Source of the DNA: Dichotomocladium elegans
Taxonomy: Eukaryota; Mucoromycota; Mucoromycetes; Mucorales; Lichtheimiaceae
NCBI GenBank assembly: GCA_025716815.1
Contig: JAIXMN010000007.1
Coordinates: 265,501-329,500, forward strand
Direction of reading: 5' to 3'
DNA: 64,000 nucleotides
Made by a program: the position numbers and the translations under genes. Below are positions 10,898-23,016 of this stretch, one piece after another. The stretch's first letter is position 1. Each line of letters opens with the position of its first letter. The notes under the pieces are model-generated. The model had not been told where the DNA came from, made no database searches, and was given only the letters and a program-made list of their open reading frames with translations.

Positions 10898-13202
10898 TCA
10901 GAGATAAAAGAGGGTAGGTGCTTTGACGGTGAACTTGAGATACGCGTTCAATCCGACTGCAAAAAGAAGGGCAAAACAAATCAAAGTAGGACCGACCATG
11001 TCGTCATAAGGACCACTTGCTTTCGCCTGGATGAGTTCTCGGCGGCGGTAGTAAAGTCCCATACCATAAATTAATGTGGTCAGCGAGACAAGGGTGTAAA
11101 CGACACCGCTCAACTTGCCCACAGCATCCCCTGCGTTGAACAGCGCAATTGAGAACGTCGACATGAGTGCGCCAAGCGACATCCACGAGAAATATGTGCG
11201 TTCGTTCGCGAAGAAGACCTTGGGCTCGACGCGTAGGGGCGTGATAACCTTTTTGGGTACCTTGACACCCGGGGGAAGAATGACAGGCGGGTGCTTGTGG
11301 ACCGCGTGCTGGCCACGGTGGAACAGGCGACTCCAGGCACGTGCCACCTTGTTCGTCCAATCCTCCTGTCGATAATCCTGCGACTGGATTCTATCTCTCA
11401 CGAGGGGTGCCGTCGCTTGGTAATTTGAACCCGAAGCGCCGGCGCTATTGCCACCAAGGAGCGATGTACGTTCCGAGGGCTGTTCCACCTGAACTCGCGT
11501 ATCAGCCGACGTGGAAGCACGCTGGGACTGTGCCCGAACCTTGCCTTTGTGCGCCCGCTGCTCTTCTTCTTCCTCTTCCTCCTCCTCTTCCGCAATGCGT
11601 TTCTTGAGGTCCTCGTCGTCCATCTGTGCAAGCCAATAGGGAAGTAAAGCAACGCGAGTGTCAAAAATCATGGCAACGCCATGGACAAACTTGTTGAAAT
11701 GTTCGGCTTCTTCCAGGATACCGCTCTCCTGGAGTTCAGTGACCCATCCTGGCTCAGGTGTATTGGGCGGCAGCTCAAGCTTGATCTCAAATGTGGCGTA
11801 GGGATAGCGATTGATCTCAGAGCTGCTGAGTTGGTTGAAAGGGTATTCGATATCAACATCTGGGCGGTGCCAGTGACCCGAGGGGCGACGTTCAGTTGCA
11901 TCATCAGGAAACAGACACGTGTCTTCTCGAATGAAACAGAGATCCGTGTCAAGCGCCATTCGAATGCGGTTGTCACCAGGGATTTGGAAGGCTGTGCGGC
12001 GATAGTACGATCGGAGAACTACACATGCGATCCAATCAGCAACTTTCTACAAACCACGTGTCTGCTTTATACCCGAAGTCTTTACCTGGACAAAGCCCCT
12101 TTTCAATGATCATGGCTTGTACTTGTGTGACAAGACGCTCGAACTTCACCACATCTTCCTCAGTCTTTCCTACATGGTTACGCATTTTTGTGACTGATTT
12201 GTTGACGAAGATACGCTCGCCTCGAAGGAACCCGTCAATATATTTGTCCTTGATGGCGAACGCCTCCTTCTTCTCGCCTGTCTCCTCGTGCCATGTGCGC
12301 CGCTCGAAGGTATATACTGTGCTCTTTTCCTTGGCGCTTCCGTACCATCGTACCCGGAGCACCTGTGAACCCTCGGCTGACTCGACACGATCGTTGTAAA
12401 GCTCCAGGTTGCTATTGTCCAAATAAAGAGACGAGATCGGCGGATCGATATTATCACCACCTCGGCCGCCTCGGCCGCCGCCGTTCTTTTGGTTATTATA
12501 CACTAGGACAGGAAGGTGCCGCAGAACAGCGGTCTTGAGTTCCATGATGTTGTCGGTGTGGACGAAAAAGCGTTTCACCACCAGCTGGGTGTTCCCTGCC
12601 GAGCCATCCATGACCGGAGCGTCTCTGCCACGCCGGACTTGAGCGAAGAGCTCGGAGAGTTTGACAAGAAGGACTTCATCATCTTGACGCCAGAACGGAC
12701 ACTGGTTCAGGCGTACCATGAACATAGGCCGCAGGATGTAATTTGTGTGGCGGTCGTGCTTCTTGACAATCTTGAGAAATCCGGTGTAGTTCAGCCGCGA
12801 GAATCGCGCAAGGTGGTTCACATCTTTCGCGATCGCGTTGATGCTTTCTGACACACGGGTCATGGAAGATTCGGGGGGATTCGATCTTATAACGTCCGCC
12901 CACGAGTCAATACGGCTCGTAAGTTCCTCTTGTTTCTGCTGATGGAAAGCGTATACCTAATCACAGAACGTACCATGATGAGCGCTAGAATGTGCATCAC
13001 TGCCTTTCCTTTTCTTCTGAAGCAGGTAGAATACCTTTTCAAGGTTATTATCCAAGTCTTCCACAAACTCTGTTTCGTCGTTCTCGGTAAAAGGCCGGTC
13101 CTTCTCAGCTTTTCTCAGCCGTTTTTTCAGCCCATCGTAGTCAATGTAATAGACTCGCCATTCGGGGTAAATTGCATCTTTGAGACGCGATCCAAACTTC
13201 AT
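10898..13202 (-). CDS. Vacuolar transporter chaperone subunit (SPX-VTC-DUF202)
   Basis: Subunit of the VTC polyphosphate polymerase complex of the vacuole membrane. Exons 13202-13035, 12956-12086 and 12018-10898 give 719 residues, near the length of Vtc4. The start MKFGSRL is the classic SPX start; the SPX domain spans about residues 1-170 and ends with the LARFSRLNYTGF and KKHD motifs that sense inositol pyrophosphates. The tunnel-shaped VTC domain follows (about 180-480), with LRVRWYG, ERRTW, TAFQIPGDNRIR, the FEIKLE strand holding the catalytic Glu, and NKFVHG. After an acidic run of Glu codons comes a linker, then a DUF202-type module with three membrane helices (about 600-719). Whether it is the catalytic Vtc4 or a Vtc2/3-type subunit cannot be settled by eye. 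Confidence 0.93.
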
Positions 13203-13620
13203 TGCCAAATAAAAACGATCGTTGCGAAAGGAGAGAGAAAGAGCAAGAAATTCCCGCCAATCCTCTAATATACCAACTGAGATCCAAAATGCGAATGTGA
13301 TTCTTCTATCTCACTCTCTATCGCTCGGCTTGTTATTTGCTTTCTTCGTTGTACATGCAGCTATATTATTTTATAAAAAAAAAAAGCATGACGCTTAGGT
13401 AGACCTTGTGATAAGTAAGGATATGCATGAACGCAAAGATGGGTTTCAGCATGGGTCACTGTTGCGGTAAAAAAACACTCCCCTACATTCCATCGTCCAT
13501 GGTCAATCCGATTTAAGATAGTGTTTGTGCAACAGCCCACAAGACTTTGACAGGTATTCTGTCCATATTTAATCAAATAAAAGATCTGCCTGCAGAAACT
13601 GAATCCACTGCTTTTGTCGT
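13203..13620. other. Intergenic, no gene seen
   Basis: Upstream of the VTC gene and downstream of the transcription factor, both on the minus strand. AT-rich, with a poly-A run at 13375-13386. Confidence 0.45.
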
Positions 13621-13934
13621 TTATTGATAATCCCAAACCCCATGGCTATCTTGCATTATCCAGTTCGACCATTCCAACCAGTCAATGGAAGATGGGATGC
13701 TTGAGAATGGGTTATCAGGATTGCTCCGAAATGCGGAGGAGACGTGGTCAATTGATGCTGTGTTTACGCTCGGGTCGTCATCATCCATAGAATGCGTCAT
13801 TATGTTATAAACTTGAGCTCCCTCTTCAATTGGCATTTGTAAACGCGTGGGTGATGACGTTGTGTTGATAATTGTGTCGTTATTGTTGAAATGCAGAGAT
13901 CGGTTGTCGGTGTTGATGTATGTGCTCTCTTGTA

Positions 13935-13965
<31 letters not shown>

Positions 13966-16860
13966 TTGTTGTTGATGTATTGGCAGAAACAATGCCTGCT
14001 GGGCCACAATATAGTCGAATTCTCTACCACCCTCTATCAAAGAGGAATATGGATCGTATCCAAATTGCTTGATCGTATATGCTTCAGCAGGTGAAGAGGC
14101 TAAAGTAAAAAAGAAAGTGAGTTTTTCCTTTTCCTAAGATGGCGTATGTCAACTCACAGCTCGCTGGAGAGGATTGCTGCTCCATAAGATGGTGCTGTAC
14201 ATGGGTAAGCGGTGGAGATTTTGGCGGTCGCCCGGTTATGTTACTGTTTGCTTTACTACCCTGTTGTGGCTCCATCTGCTGCCTCTCCCCTGAAGGATTG
14301 CTCACAGTAGATGCCGGACCACAGTTCAAATGCTCACTGTTGGCGGGATTGGATATCTCCTTTTGGGCAACGATAGTGTCCGCTAGCTTTTTCCCACCGA
14401 TGCAAGAGATAAGTGTCTCCACAAGGAGGTACATGAATCGCGTACGTTCTGATACATCTTGGATCCGTTTTAGCAGTGCAACGCTCTTTTTTAAATCAAT
14501 TTTGCTCTGTTCAGCTATCCGTACATCCGTATTCTGAGCATTGTAAAGATGAATCAAGATGAACTGAAAGATCGGATATGTGTTGAATGGGTAGGAGCAC
14601 ATGACAAAATCGTGGGCTGTCATCCGCTCTGCAATCTGTACACCACAGCTAGCAGCACTGGTACAAATCCTCAAGGAAGGCCTGGTCTTTTTTGAGCTCG
14701 CTCGACTGGCTTTCTTGGGATGATTTTCAATAAACGAACGATGAAGCATAATAAGGCATGCAAAGTACGATAACATGATGGATGCTATAGGTTGAGTGTG
14801 AGCAAATAATCCAATATACCCTCGAAAGTTGGATGCAGTTTACATATGTAGGCGGAGAAGTAGCTATCTTTTTCGTCGAAATCTCGATGCTGTGTTTTCC
14901 GGGAGGTTTCAAGGAATTTATATCGCCATTCTGTCAGCTCATGGTCAAGCATCGCCACAACGTCGTCGCTACCTTGCATGAATGATGCTTTGCGCGCCAC
15001 GGGTGTATACAACCCAACCAGAATACGACCCAATATGCTTGACAATTTCACAAGATGAATGAAAGCCTGGTAGATGGCCACTTTACCGGTAATAGACGCC
15101 GGCCGGTACGTCGCGGAAGGGAACCGCGGCTGCGAACGGTCATCGTCGTCGTTAGGTTCGTCGAGTACCTCTTGCCAACTGGCATAGACGCTTGGGCATC
15201 CCACATCATTATCCTGTGCTAAATCAGCCTGATACCCTGTCCCCTTTCGTTCCTTCTTTCATTACCTCGTCCTGGATCGACATTGGGCGTCCAAGCGCAG
15301 CGGCCTGAAACCTGTCAACGATGAACAATGCCCACCACACCCTTTTGCGAGTCTCTTTTTCATGTTCCGGTATTGTCCATCCTTCGCAAGAGCGGTTCAA
15401 GCCTAGACTCTGTCCCTATAGTAACGTCTACTCTTAGCTTTCCAAGTGGTGGGCACCGCTCTACATGATACGCACCAACCGCACTGCCTAAAAAGAATAA
15501 CTAAATCGTTAAACTGATTCGGAATAAAGGGGGAAAGAGTGATAAAACTCACCAGGCCGTTCCTCAGCCAACCGGTGGATAATGTTTCGTCGTGGCCGTT
15601 GTTTGTATTGTGCATGATGATCATTGATTGAATGATGTCCAGGCTGGCACCGGGAGGATGTTTAATCAGAAAGCTCTCAACCTGCTCGAAGAAGTGATTG
15701 GCCCAACCTGGCGGTACATCCCATGCTCTCTCTGGTGGAACGAAATGGTCTTTATCGCGAAGGAGACCCTCAAGCTCTACAAACCGTGCGGCCGCGCCAA
15801 ACATTGCATTCAGCAACTCTGCAGCGGGATATGTTTCGCTCTGATCTCGGTATTGCTTAAGGAATTCGACTTTATCAACCACAGGCAAGAATGGATGGAT
15901 GTTTAAAAAGTATCTATCGAACAATAGAATAAGATGCAACAGAAAAGTAACCCCCTCCCCTCTTCGAATTACATTTTCATCAGCCGATCACTAGTATATC
16001 GGTCAACACCAGTGGTCGCATAGATCCAGAAATTGACTCCTCTCTGAAGATAAACTCCATCGGGAAACAGGTGATTCACAGGGTCTTCAGCGGTCTGCTC
16101 ATGTACCTCGACAAGCTCTTGCCCATATTGTTTGTAATGGTGGCCCGATTTACGCATCAGCTCGTTCATCATACCGAGTGGCATCTTATTTCGTAAAAGC
16201 AGAAGAATGGATGTATCACCTACTGAACGTAGATTGCTTATCCCTTGGCCCTTGTGCAAAGGATGACTGAGCGGAAGTACGCTCTTTTCCGACAAGGGCC
16301 ATTGGCCTACAAAGTTGTTCCGCGGGATGTCCTCACCGACATTACTGTTGTCGCGAGTAGGCCGGGCTAATAAATTCTCGATCTGTCGAATGCGTTTCTC
16401 CAATCCTTCAATGAATCTTTCGGACGTTCATATCTTAAGAATGAACAATTGGGCATTGCGAACAATCGAAGAGGACCTTACCCTTTTGGTGAATCTTGCC
16501 GCTTTCTTGAACTGCAGGTTGTGCATGAGTGTTTGAATGAATGCAGGTTTTCGGGTTTCTGATTTCCTATTTGTACTAAGCACTAGGCCTTACTTATCAG
16601 AAAACTCGCAGATAACATCATAAGTGATGCAATTGGAGCAGGCGCTTCCGGGTGTAAAGCGACATTTCGTTTTTTTCCGTCTACAGAAATCGCTATAATT
16701 GTTGACAATTAGAAGATTCGCGCGTATGAATGAGACACACGCCCAAAAAAGAGACTGACCAAGCCCGGCTTATGCGCACTCGTTTATTCAAAGAACCCTG
16801 GTCAGTGGTCTGGTCAGTAGCTGAAGCATTAACAGTGCCTTCATGGGAAGGCTCGATCAT
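13621..16860 (-). CDS. Zn2Cys6 fungal transcription factor
   Basis: Nuclear regulator of the fungal binuclear zinc cluster family. The start ATG at 16858-16860 opens a first exon ending in RVRISRAC, where the first Cys codon is split by an intron. The cluster reads C-x2-C-x6-C-x7-C-x2-C-x6-C (CDFCRRKKTKC, then CSNC and C). A linker exon gives PKGFIEGLEKRIRQIENLL, the usual dimerisation coiled coil. The fungal-specific middle homology region follows in several exons: FLPVVDKVEFLKQYRD, a short piece giving AVRLGQSLGLNRSCEGW, then RKRVWWALFIVDRFQAAALGRPMSIQDE. The C-terminus is polar and acidic with a polyglutamine run encoded by CAG/CAA. The target genes cannot be read from the sequence. Exon edges were solved by frame for about half of the introns. 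Confidence 0.88.
13934..13974 (-). repeat. CAG/CAA polyglutamine repeat
   Basis: A run of thirteen Gln codons (first CAA, then CAG on the coding strand) inside the C-terminal activation-type region of the Zn2Cys6 factor. The pure CAG part is prone to length change. Confidence 0.9.
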
Positions 16861-17598
16861 TGGATGTCAAGGAGGTCTTCAACGCCTCTTCTTAATGTAG
16901 AAATGAAGTAACTTGGGAAAAAAATAAAAAAAATCAAGGAATTATTCAAAAAATACTTCTTTGGCAATGAATGTCCATATCTTAATTATGCATACTGAGC
17001 TGTCTTAGTGGATGGAGGATGTGGTACTGGTGTGAAGAGAAGGTGGCGCTATATCACCATGAGCGGCAAACGCGTGTATGTGACAGAGAGAGAACATCAA
17101 CCATGCGTCACCTCTGCATCGTCTGGGATGTGTTGCGTACCACATGAGCCTCTGGATGATCTTTCATTGAGATCTCAGACAAACCTCTGCAGGTGGAAAA
17201 TTAGCATTCGTGCGACATAAACAAACAGATGCACCGTTGGTGCCGATTAATTACAAGAGGTCGAGTTAAGCTGGTGCCCACAATTCAAGCATCGCAAGCC
17301 CTGCAACGTGTTTTACTAATCAGGGAAATCGCCCTTTTCGGACTCCTCCCGTACTTCACTTTTCTCACCGCTTCGTTCATCTGCATGATGAACATGCACC
17401 CCCATTGCATGACCAGATGGATGCGCCCTCCTGTCGGAGCTACAACTCACGGTGCAACAGCAGTAACGTCCATGACCCTATTCTGCCTTCTCCCCCTTAT
17501 TCCTTCTTTTTTTTTCAAAGCTTCTCTGCTTTTATTCCTACCTTTCTTTCTTTCTTTCTCGCGGATAAAAACGAGCAGAAAAGGAGTTGCCTTTAAGC
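16861..17598. other. Divergent intergenic region
   Basis: Lies between the Zn2Cys6 factor (-) and the STE20-like kinase (+). The last 100 bases before the kinase are strongly pyrimidine-rich (17480-17560), a common feature just upstream of fungal start sites. No gene is seen. Confidence 0.5.
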
Positions 17599-19935
17599 AT
17601 GCAGCATGTCAACGGTATTCCGGTTTACAACGAAGACCCCGTTCTTTTCTATGCCGGTCTCGAAGTAAACGAGCCGACCTGGTTCAGTGCGCAAGGGGGC
17701 GTCTACCGCTGCACCACCCGCCAGTCACCATTTACCCAAGTCGCTGTGAAAAAATACCTTGTTGAAGAATCAGACAACCACCCAGACCTCTTCAGGATGC
17801 CCAAAGAGCTGGTGGAGAACGAGATTTATACAATGACAAAGTGTCAACGCCATTCCAACATTCTCAAGCTGCTCGCTGTCTATATTCATAAGGAGTTTGT
17901 TTATCTCGTCATGCCTTTTTGCACAGGCGGATCTTTGCAGCAATACGTATTTGACCATCAGCTGACCATTGGACAACTTGTTTATATTGTCACTTCGGTA
18001 AGAAGCAAAAAGAAAAAAACCAGAGAATGACGGATTTAAAAGAGCCGTATCTGCTCATTTTTTTGGGCGTGGCCGCTAAACCTTGACGGTGTAAAACCTT
18101 AGATCGCCTCGGGATTATCGGAAATTCATCAGCATGGTTATATTCATCGCGACATTAAATGCGATAATATTTTCCTTGTTGAGGAAACCAACGAGGTCGT
18201 TATTGGTATGAATAAATACAAGTGATGGTGTGGGTCATTTGGAAAGGTGTTGGGTGCCGACGGATTGGTAGCACTAATGCATCTGCACACATGACCTAGG
18301 TGATTTTGGCGTTGTATCTATTTCACCTGCAGCAGATTCAAATGTTGAGGAGGCTGGAGTTGTCCTCTTCTGGTCGCCCGAGCTCGTGCAGCGGAAGATC
18401 GTAAATAGAAAGGTCGATATCTGGGCCCTTGGTATAGTCATTTTGGAGATCCTAAACGGTGGCAAGGCACCTTATGAAGATGAAAGATTAGAAGAAGAAG
18501 AGGTACTACCGAGAAATAAAATGGCACCACCCATTATTTTGTCTCTCGAGTTTCCCTCCTTCCATACCCTCTAACGTTTTTTTAGATCAAAGAGCGCATC
18601 CTAGAGGTGGGGAAACCGGCATATCCTGAGAACATACCATCTCGGCTAGTGGATTTGTTGGATCTCTGTCTGAACCCTGATCCGAAGAAGCGAGGATCTG
18701 CCACTGACGTTCTGCAGGTAATATTGATTTATTAAGAAAAAACGCCTGCTTTTTTTTCTCAGCCTCCCCATTTTTGCCAACGCTGCTCGGTCCACATTTA
18801 CCATTTATAGCACGAGTGCTTACAGTACTATCAGCCCGAAAAGCTATTTCCGGGCACTCGAATCGATTGTCACCATAACAATTATTCTACGACAAGGATG
18901 ATTATGCGGGAGGAAACTGCACCGCTACAGGAGCCCATGGCAGTGGATCCCGATGACGTTGCTATGGCCAATGCGCTCCAGAAGCTGCGGACTATGGAAT
19001 CGCTTCACCATTTCAATATCGACTTACCTGAGCCACCATTACTGTCACCTCCTCGATCCAATGAGACAAGCACATCTTCACTGAGCTCAACGATAGCCAC
19101 TAATGCGGCGAGAAAGAGCGATAATAGTAACAACAATAATAATAGCAATGATTTGCGTCGATGCCGCCTGCCTTTGCGCGCATTCAAATTGACGGAAGAG
19201 GCAGATGGGACTCTGACAGCAAAAGAAAAAGTACTAAACGTGATCAAAAAACGCCAGTCGATTTCGGAAATCTATTGGGGGCAAGGATCACGGCTGCCAA
19301 TGTTCAAATCCACCACAAATTTACTTGATACAATCCAAGAAAAGAAAATCAAGCGGGCAAAGTCGTTGCGATTGCCCAAAGAAGAGGAAAAGGATAAAAA
19401 GAAGAGGCAACAGCAACGGCCGGCAATTTCTCGAAAGCCATTAACACCAGCCGCGATGTTACCAGCTGATGTTCCCAATCAGCGGCAACAAGAGCCAAAA
19501 AACTTTGAAAAGAATTCATCAACAAGGAAGAAAGACAGAATTGAAGCACTGGCACGATTGTCACGACCTAAGCCACGATTACATGACAAAGAACAACAGC
19601 AGCAACCATCGCCGCCGCCATCAGCAAAGAAAAAAGCGTCGCTATACCGCCGCAAATGCTTACCTGGCGAGACTCGAACGGCGAGGTTGATGATGGGAAT
19701 AAGCACAACAGGCCGCGTGCGGCCTTCGCGCGAGGACCCTCAGCAACAGTCATCAGAGACGATATCATCCACCGCAACAACATCGTCCGTCAAAAAGCGG
19801 CCGGTGTCGTTTGTGTCACGACAACCAGAGGCCAAAAAGATACACCCTGAGAAAACAAAAACTATGCCGCTCTCCGGATCTGTCAAGCATAACAAATATC
19901 GCAATACCACCAAGTCGTCTGTGCGGGTGCATTGA
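17599..19935 (+). CDS. STE20-like Ser/Thr protein kinase with basic tail
   Basis: Protein kinase of 653 residues from exons 17599-17997, 18103-18205, 18300-18502, 18586-18717 and 18811-19935 (all phases agree). The kinase domain fills about residues 20-290: VAVKKYL (ATP-binding Lys), a glycine loop that is degenerate (SAQGGVY), HRDIKCDN catalytic loop, GDFGV split by an intron, the activation-segment end reading WSPE rather than APE, DIWALGIVILEI and a C-lobe KKRGSATDVL motif. The style is closest to STE20/PAK-type kinases. The last exon encodes a 360-residue basic, Lys/Gln/Ser-rich tail, probably disordered. It has no CRIB domain that I can see. The ATG at 17599 is chosen because the upstream in-frame codons begin with a non-ATG. 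Confidence 0.88.
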
Positions 19936-21110
19936 ATTTCCATCGCATACCTCCTTCTGCTCAAATATTCATTTATCTTTCGCATGATATCATTATTATT
20001 ATCCGTATATACTCCCGCTAGTTTATGCATATCTCCTATTCTTACACATACTCCCATATATACACATGTACGTGCGTGTGTATGTATATCCATCCTGTAC
20101 AGACCACATATACGACCTTTCCCTACGCTGATTAAAACAATATATCTTATTCTGCCATATTGCTGTGATCTCTGTGAATCTTGATTTTCTAAAAAAGAGT
20201 CTCATGCGGCTCAATTCAGAGGTATCAGCATGGATGACAAGACATCTACAAAATATGACACATTCAACCGTTTTTTCGGGGGGGCGGGATGCGGGGGCAC
20301 GGCCCTGAGCGTATGAAGTAGGGTTTTTTGACGAAGAAATGTACCTCTCTGTTCACGCCAGATAACATAGTCCATCCTCGCAAAGACTATGACTTTTGAC
20401 GCTGCTAATGTTGCTGCCGTGTATATATATATATATATATATATATACAAGGAAAACGTTTCCTGATTTCTCGTGTTGATACTTTGTTCGACAGGAGGTG
20501 ATGTCTTCGCGTACGTACGTATTCTTATAAAAATGCATACGCGTGTTACTTGGACTACATCAAGCGAATCCATCCAATGATTTGAAAAAAGGATCTGAAA
20601 TACTCCCCCCCAAAAAAAACTGCGTTCCATCGATTTATGGAAAAAAGACAAAATGAAAGGGCTTGAACGGCCAAAAAGAACGTCTCGATTTTTATCCTGT
20701 CGACATGGGAAATAACACAACTATCTAGAAGCGGATGACTGGATGCGGCAATCGGAAACATGGGTTACGTTGATTTATAGGAAATGAATAGATAAATATA
20801 TGGCATGGTATGGGCCCGAGAAAGTTATCTCCACAATGGTCACAGCATCAAAGGTAACAGCAATGACAGTAATTACGTCGGGGTACGGACTTATTGTCTT
20901 CCGTCTGCACTTTTCAATTGAAGGTGTCTTTAGCCGCATTAAACTTAAACCCTACTCTCGTAATTTTTGTAGTTCATTTCGTTCCAGGATCTTATAGTGT
21001 CCCACCACTTTGCCTCAGAAAGAAGTTGTAGTATAACAGTAGATATTAATCTCGCGAACGCCACGAAGGGTAGCATGAATAGGTGGGCGAAAGCAGAACT
21101 CAAGCTGTAA
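19936..21110. other. Intergenic, AT-rich, no gene seen
   Basis: Downstream of the kinase and up to the left end of the decayed Mutator-like element. Contains a perfect (TA)n microsatellite at about 20422-20448. Short open frames have no recognisable content. Confidence 0.5.
20422..20448. repeat. (TA)n microsatellite
   Basis: About thirteen TA units in intergenic DNA 3' of the kinase gene. Confidence 0.9.
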
Positions 21111-21155
21111 TGCAGCGATGAACGGAAATCGCGACGTTGACATCATATATTGAAG

Positions 21156-21430
21156 GGAATTACCACGTACACGGAAAAACATATTGGTTGTCTGACGGCG
21201 GATTGCCCGCCCAGCGCAACCTGTTTGATATATATCACTTGATAGGTGTACTATGTGTACAACCATGGATGGAAACCAATATACGATGCTGGATCTGTAG
21301 ACGGGCGGTCGGAAAGGTAATAGTCATTATAGCACTTTATCTCCAGGATGTAGTATATAAAGTGTTCCTGAGAATTTCCTAGACTGCTGTTAACAATGTC
21401 AGAGTGAGAAAAATAAACATGCAACGACAA
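21156..21430 (+). repeat. Left long terminal inverted repeat of the MULE
   Basis: About 220-270 bases that reappear inverted at 25090-25450. Shared blocks include GATTGCCCNCCCAGCGCAAC, CAACCATGGATGGANACCA, GATGCTGGATCTGTAGA and AGTGTTCCTGAGAATTT, with identity I estimate by eye at over 80 percent. The exact outer end and the target-site duplication are not clear to me. Confidence 0.82.
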
Positions 21431-22964
21431 TTAGTGACAGCAAGTTTGGTTGATTCAAATAGAGTTTGCAAGAGGTAAATGGGTACAGTATTTGATATAT
21501 AGCGCAATTCTTACAAACATCTACTGGTATTTTTCATCTTTTTCGCCAAGTAGGTCTTGAAGGGTAATTGACGCTATGAAGATGATTTATGAGCTCTAGA
21601 AGACCAAGGTCACAACTTTACTCTTTAGCCCAACCTCACGATACTATGACTCATCTTTGAAATAACCCCGCACTGAGGAGACTCTGTAAAAGTTATAAAC
21701 GCCTACCTATATGAAGTTCCCTCTTTTTCCTTGATTTATTGCTACTATCGTAGAGTGCACAGCGAGCCAGCAGCCTAATAATTGGGGAACATCATCAACA
21801 CATCCTACGGTACTCGCGACAATCTCAAAACAGCTACCAGTGAGTACGCTACTGCAAACAGTTTTGACGCATCTATCAAAGATGGTGGTACCAAATAAAA
21901 AATGTCGTATTGCTATTTCGCATGAATTCATGGAGGAAAATACCGTTTATGTAAACAGGAAGGCAGGTATGACAGAGGTTACAAAGAGTCCACCATATAT
22001 TGAGCTAATTGAATACAGATCCGGCGACGAAAAATGCGACAAGCAGAAAATCTGAATACCGCTGCGTAAATGGTGTCGTAAAGAAATGGCCACTACGCTC
22101 TACGAAGAAGCTCGGCTGCCTCTGGAAGGCATATGCTACCTGCTAGGAAGGGAGGACTGGACTGTCAGGAGAGAAAATCCAATATTGACTGCAACGAGAA
22201 CCATGAAGTATCTACTAATCCCTTCATGTACCCAATACTCGCGAACCTAGTGGTGCCACACAAGCCAAGATGGTGATGGCCAGCAAAGGTGTCAGGCCTG
22301 CGCAAATCCGCCGCCTGACATACAATCTTAATGGAAGCCCGCCATGATAACCAAGGATATTTTTAATATTTAGCGGAAAAGTGCAAGAAATGATATGTCC
22401 AACCAAATCCAGCAGTTGCATGACTATCTTTTAGCAAGAGGATATAGTTTCGATATAAGGCGTCAGACGGCGTCATGAACTCACCTTTTATCATCCGTCC
22501 ATCGCCGATAGAGTGTGCTTGTATCTTTTCAAAAATTATGCTACTTACAAGACCAAGATCAACAATATGCAATCTGCCAACATTGAACGGGCTCCACATA
22601 CCTTTTTCATTGCCGCAGCATTACTTTCAAATGAAAAGAATACCGTACAAATAGATCCTAGAGACACTTAGTTCTGTAGTATTCTCAAATATTGCTCGTA
22701 TTGCAATCAGCCCAGTGCTATATGAAACAGACGATGACGAGGCCTTGCGCGCTGCGCTTCACGCTGGTTTCTCGTCCATCCCCAACCAGTTTAGAGCCCG
22801 TGCTGTCAGATGTTGTAATGATGAAGACCTTCAGAGATACCAAGACGCCCTATCAAGAATGGTCTATGGGTGAGAAGTTGACATTTTGAGTCTTCTGTCG
22901 AAGAATACCACAATTTAGCTATTGGTACCAAAAAAATCAGAAGAGTTTCACAACTACGTCAATG

Positions 22965-23016
22965 GTATGTGTTCTTGATAAAAATTATCCATGTATTAAT
23001 TATCAACTATTTCAGG
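22965..23016 (+). other. Spliceosomal-type intron within the MULE relic
   Basis: A GTATGT donor, an internal branch-like TTATCAAC and a TTTCAG acceptor bound about 52 bases. Removing it joins NYVNG to FYYIKKYW in one frame, between the second and third catalytic regions. This is an intron of the ordinary size seen in the host genes. Confidence 0.6.

Noticed and set aside
19660..19690. GAGACTCGAACGGCGAGG resembling a minus-strand tRNA T-arm
   Set aside because: It lies within the intact coding frame of the kinase tail and lacks the other arms.
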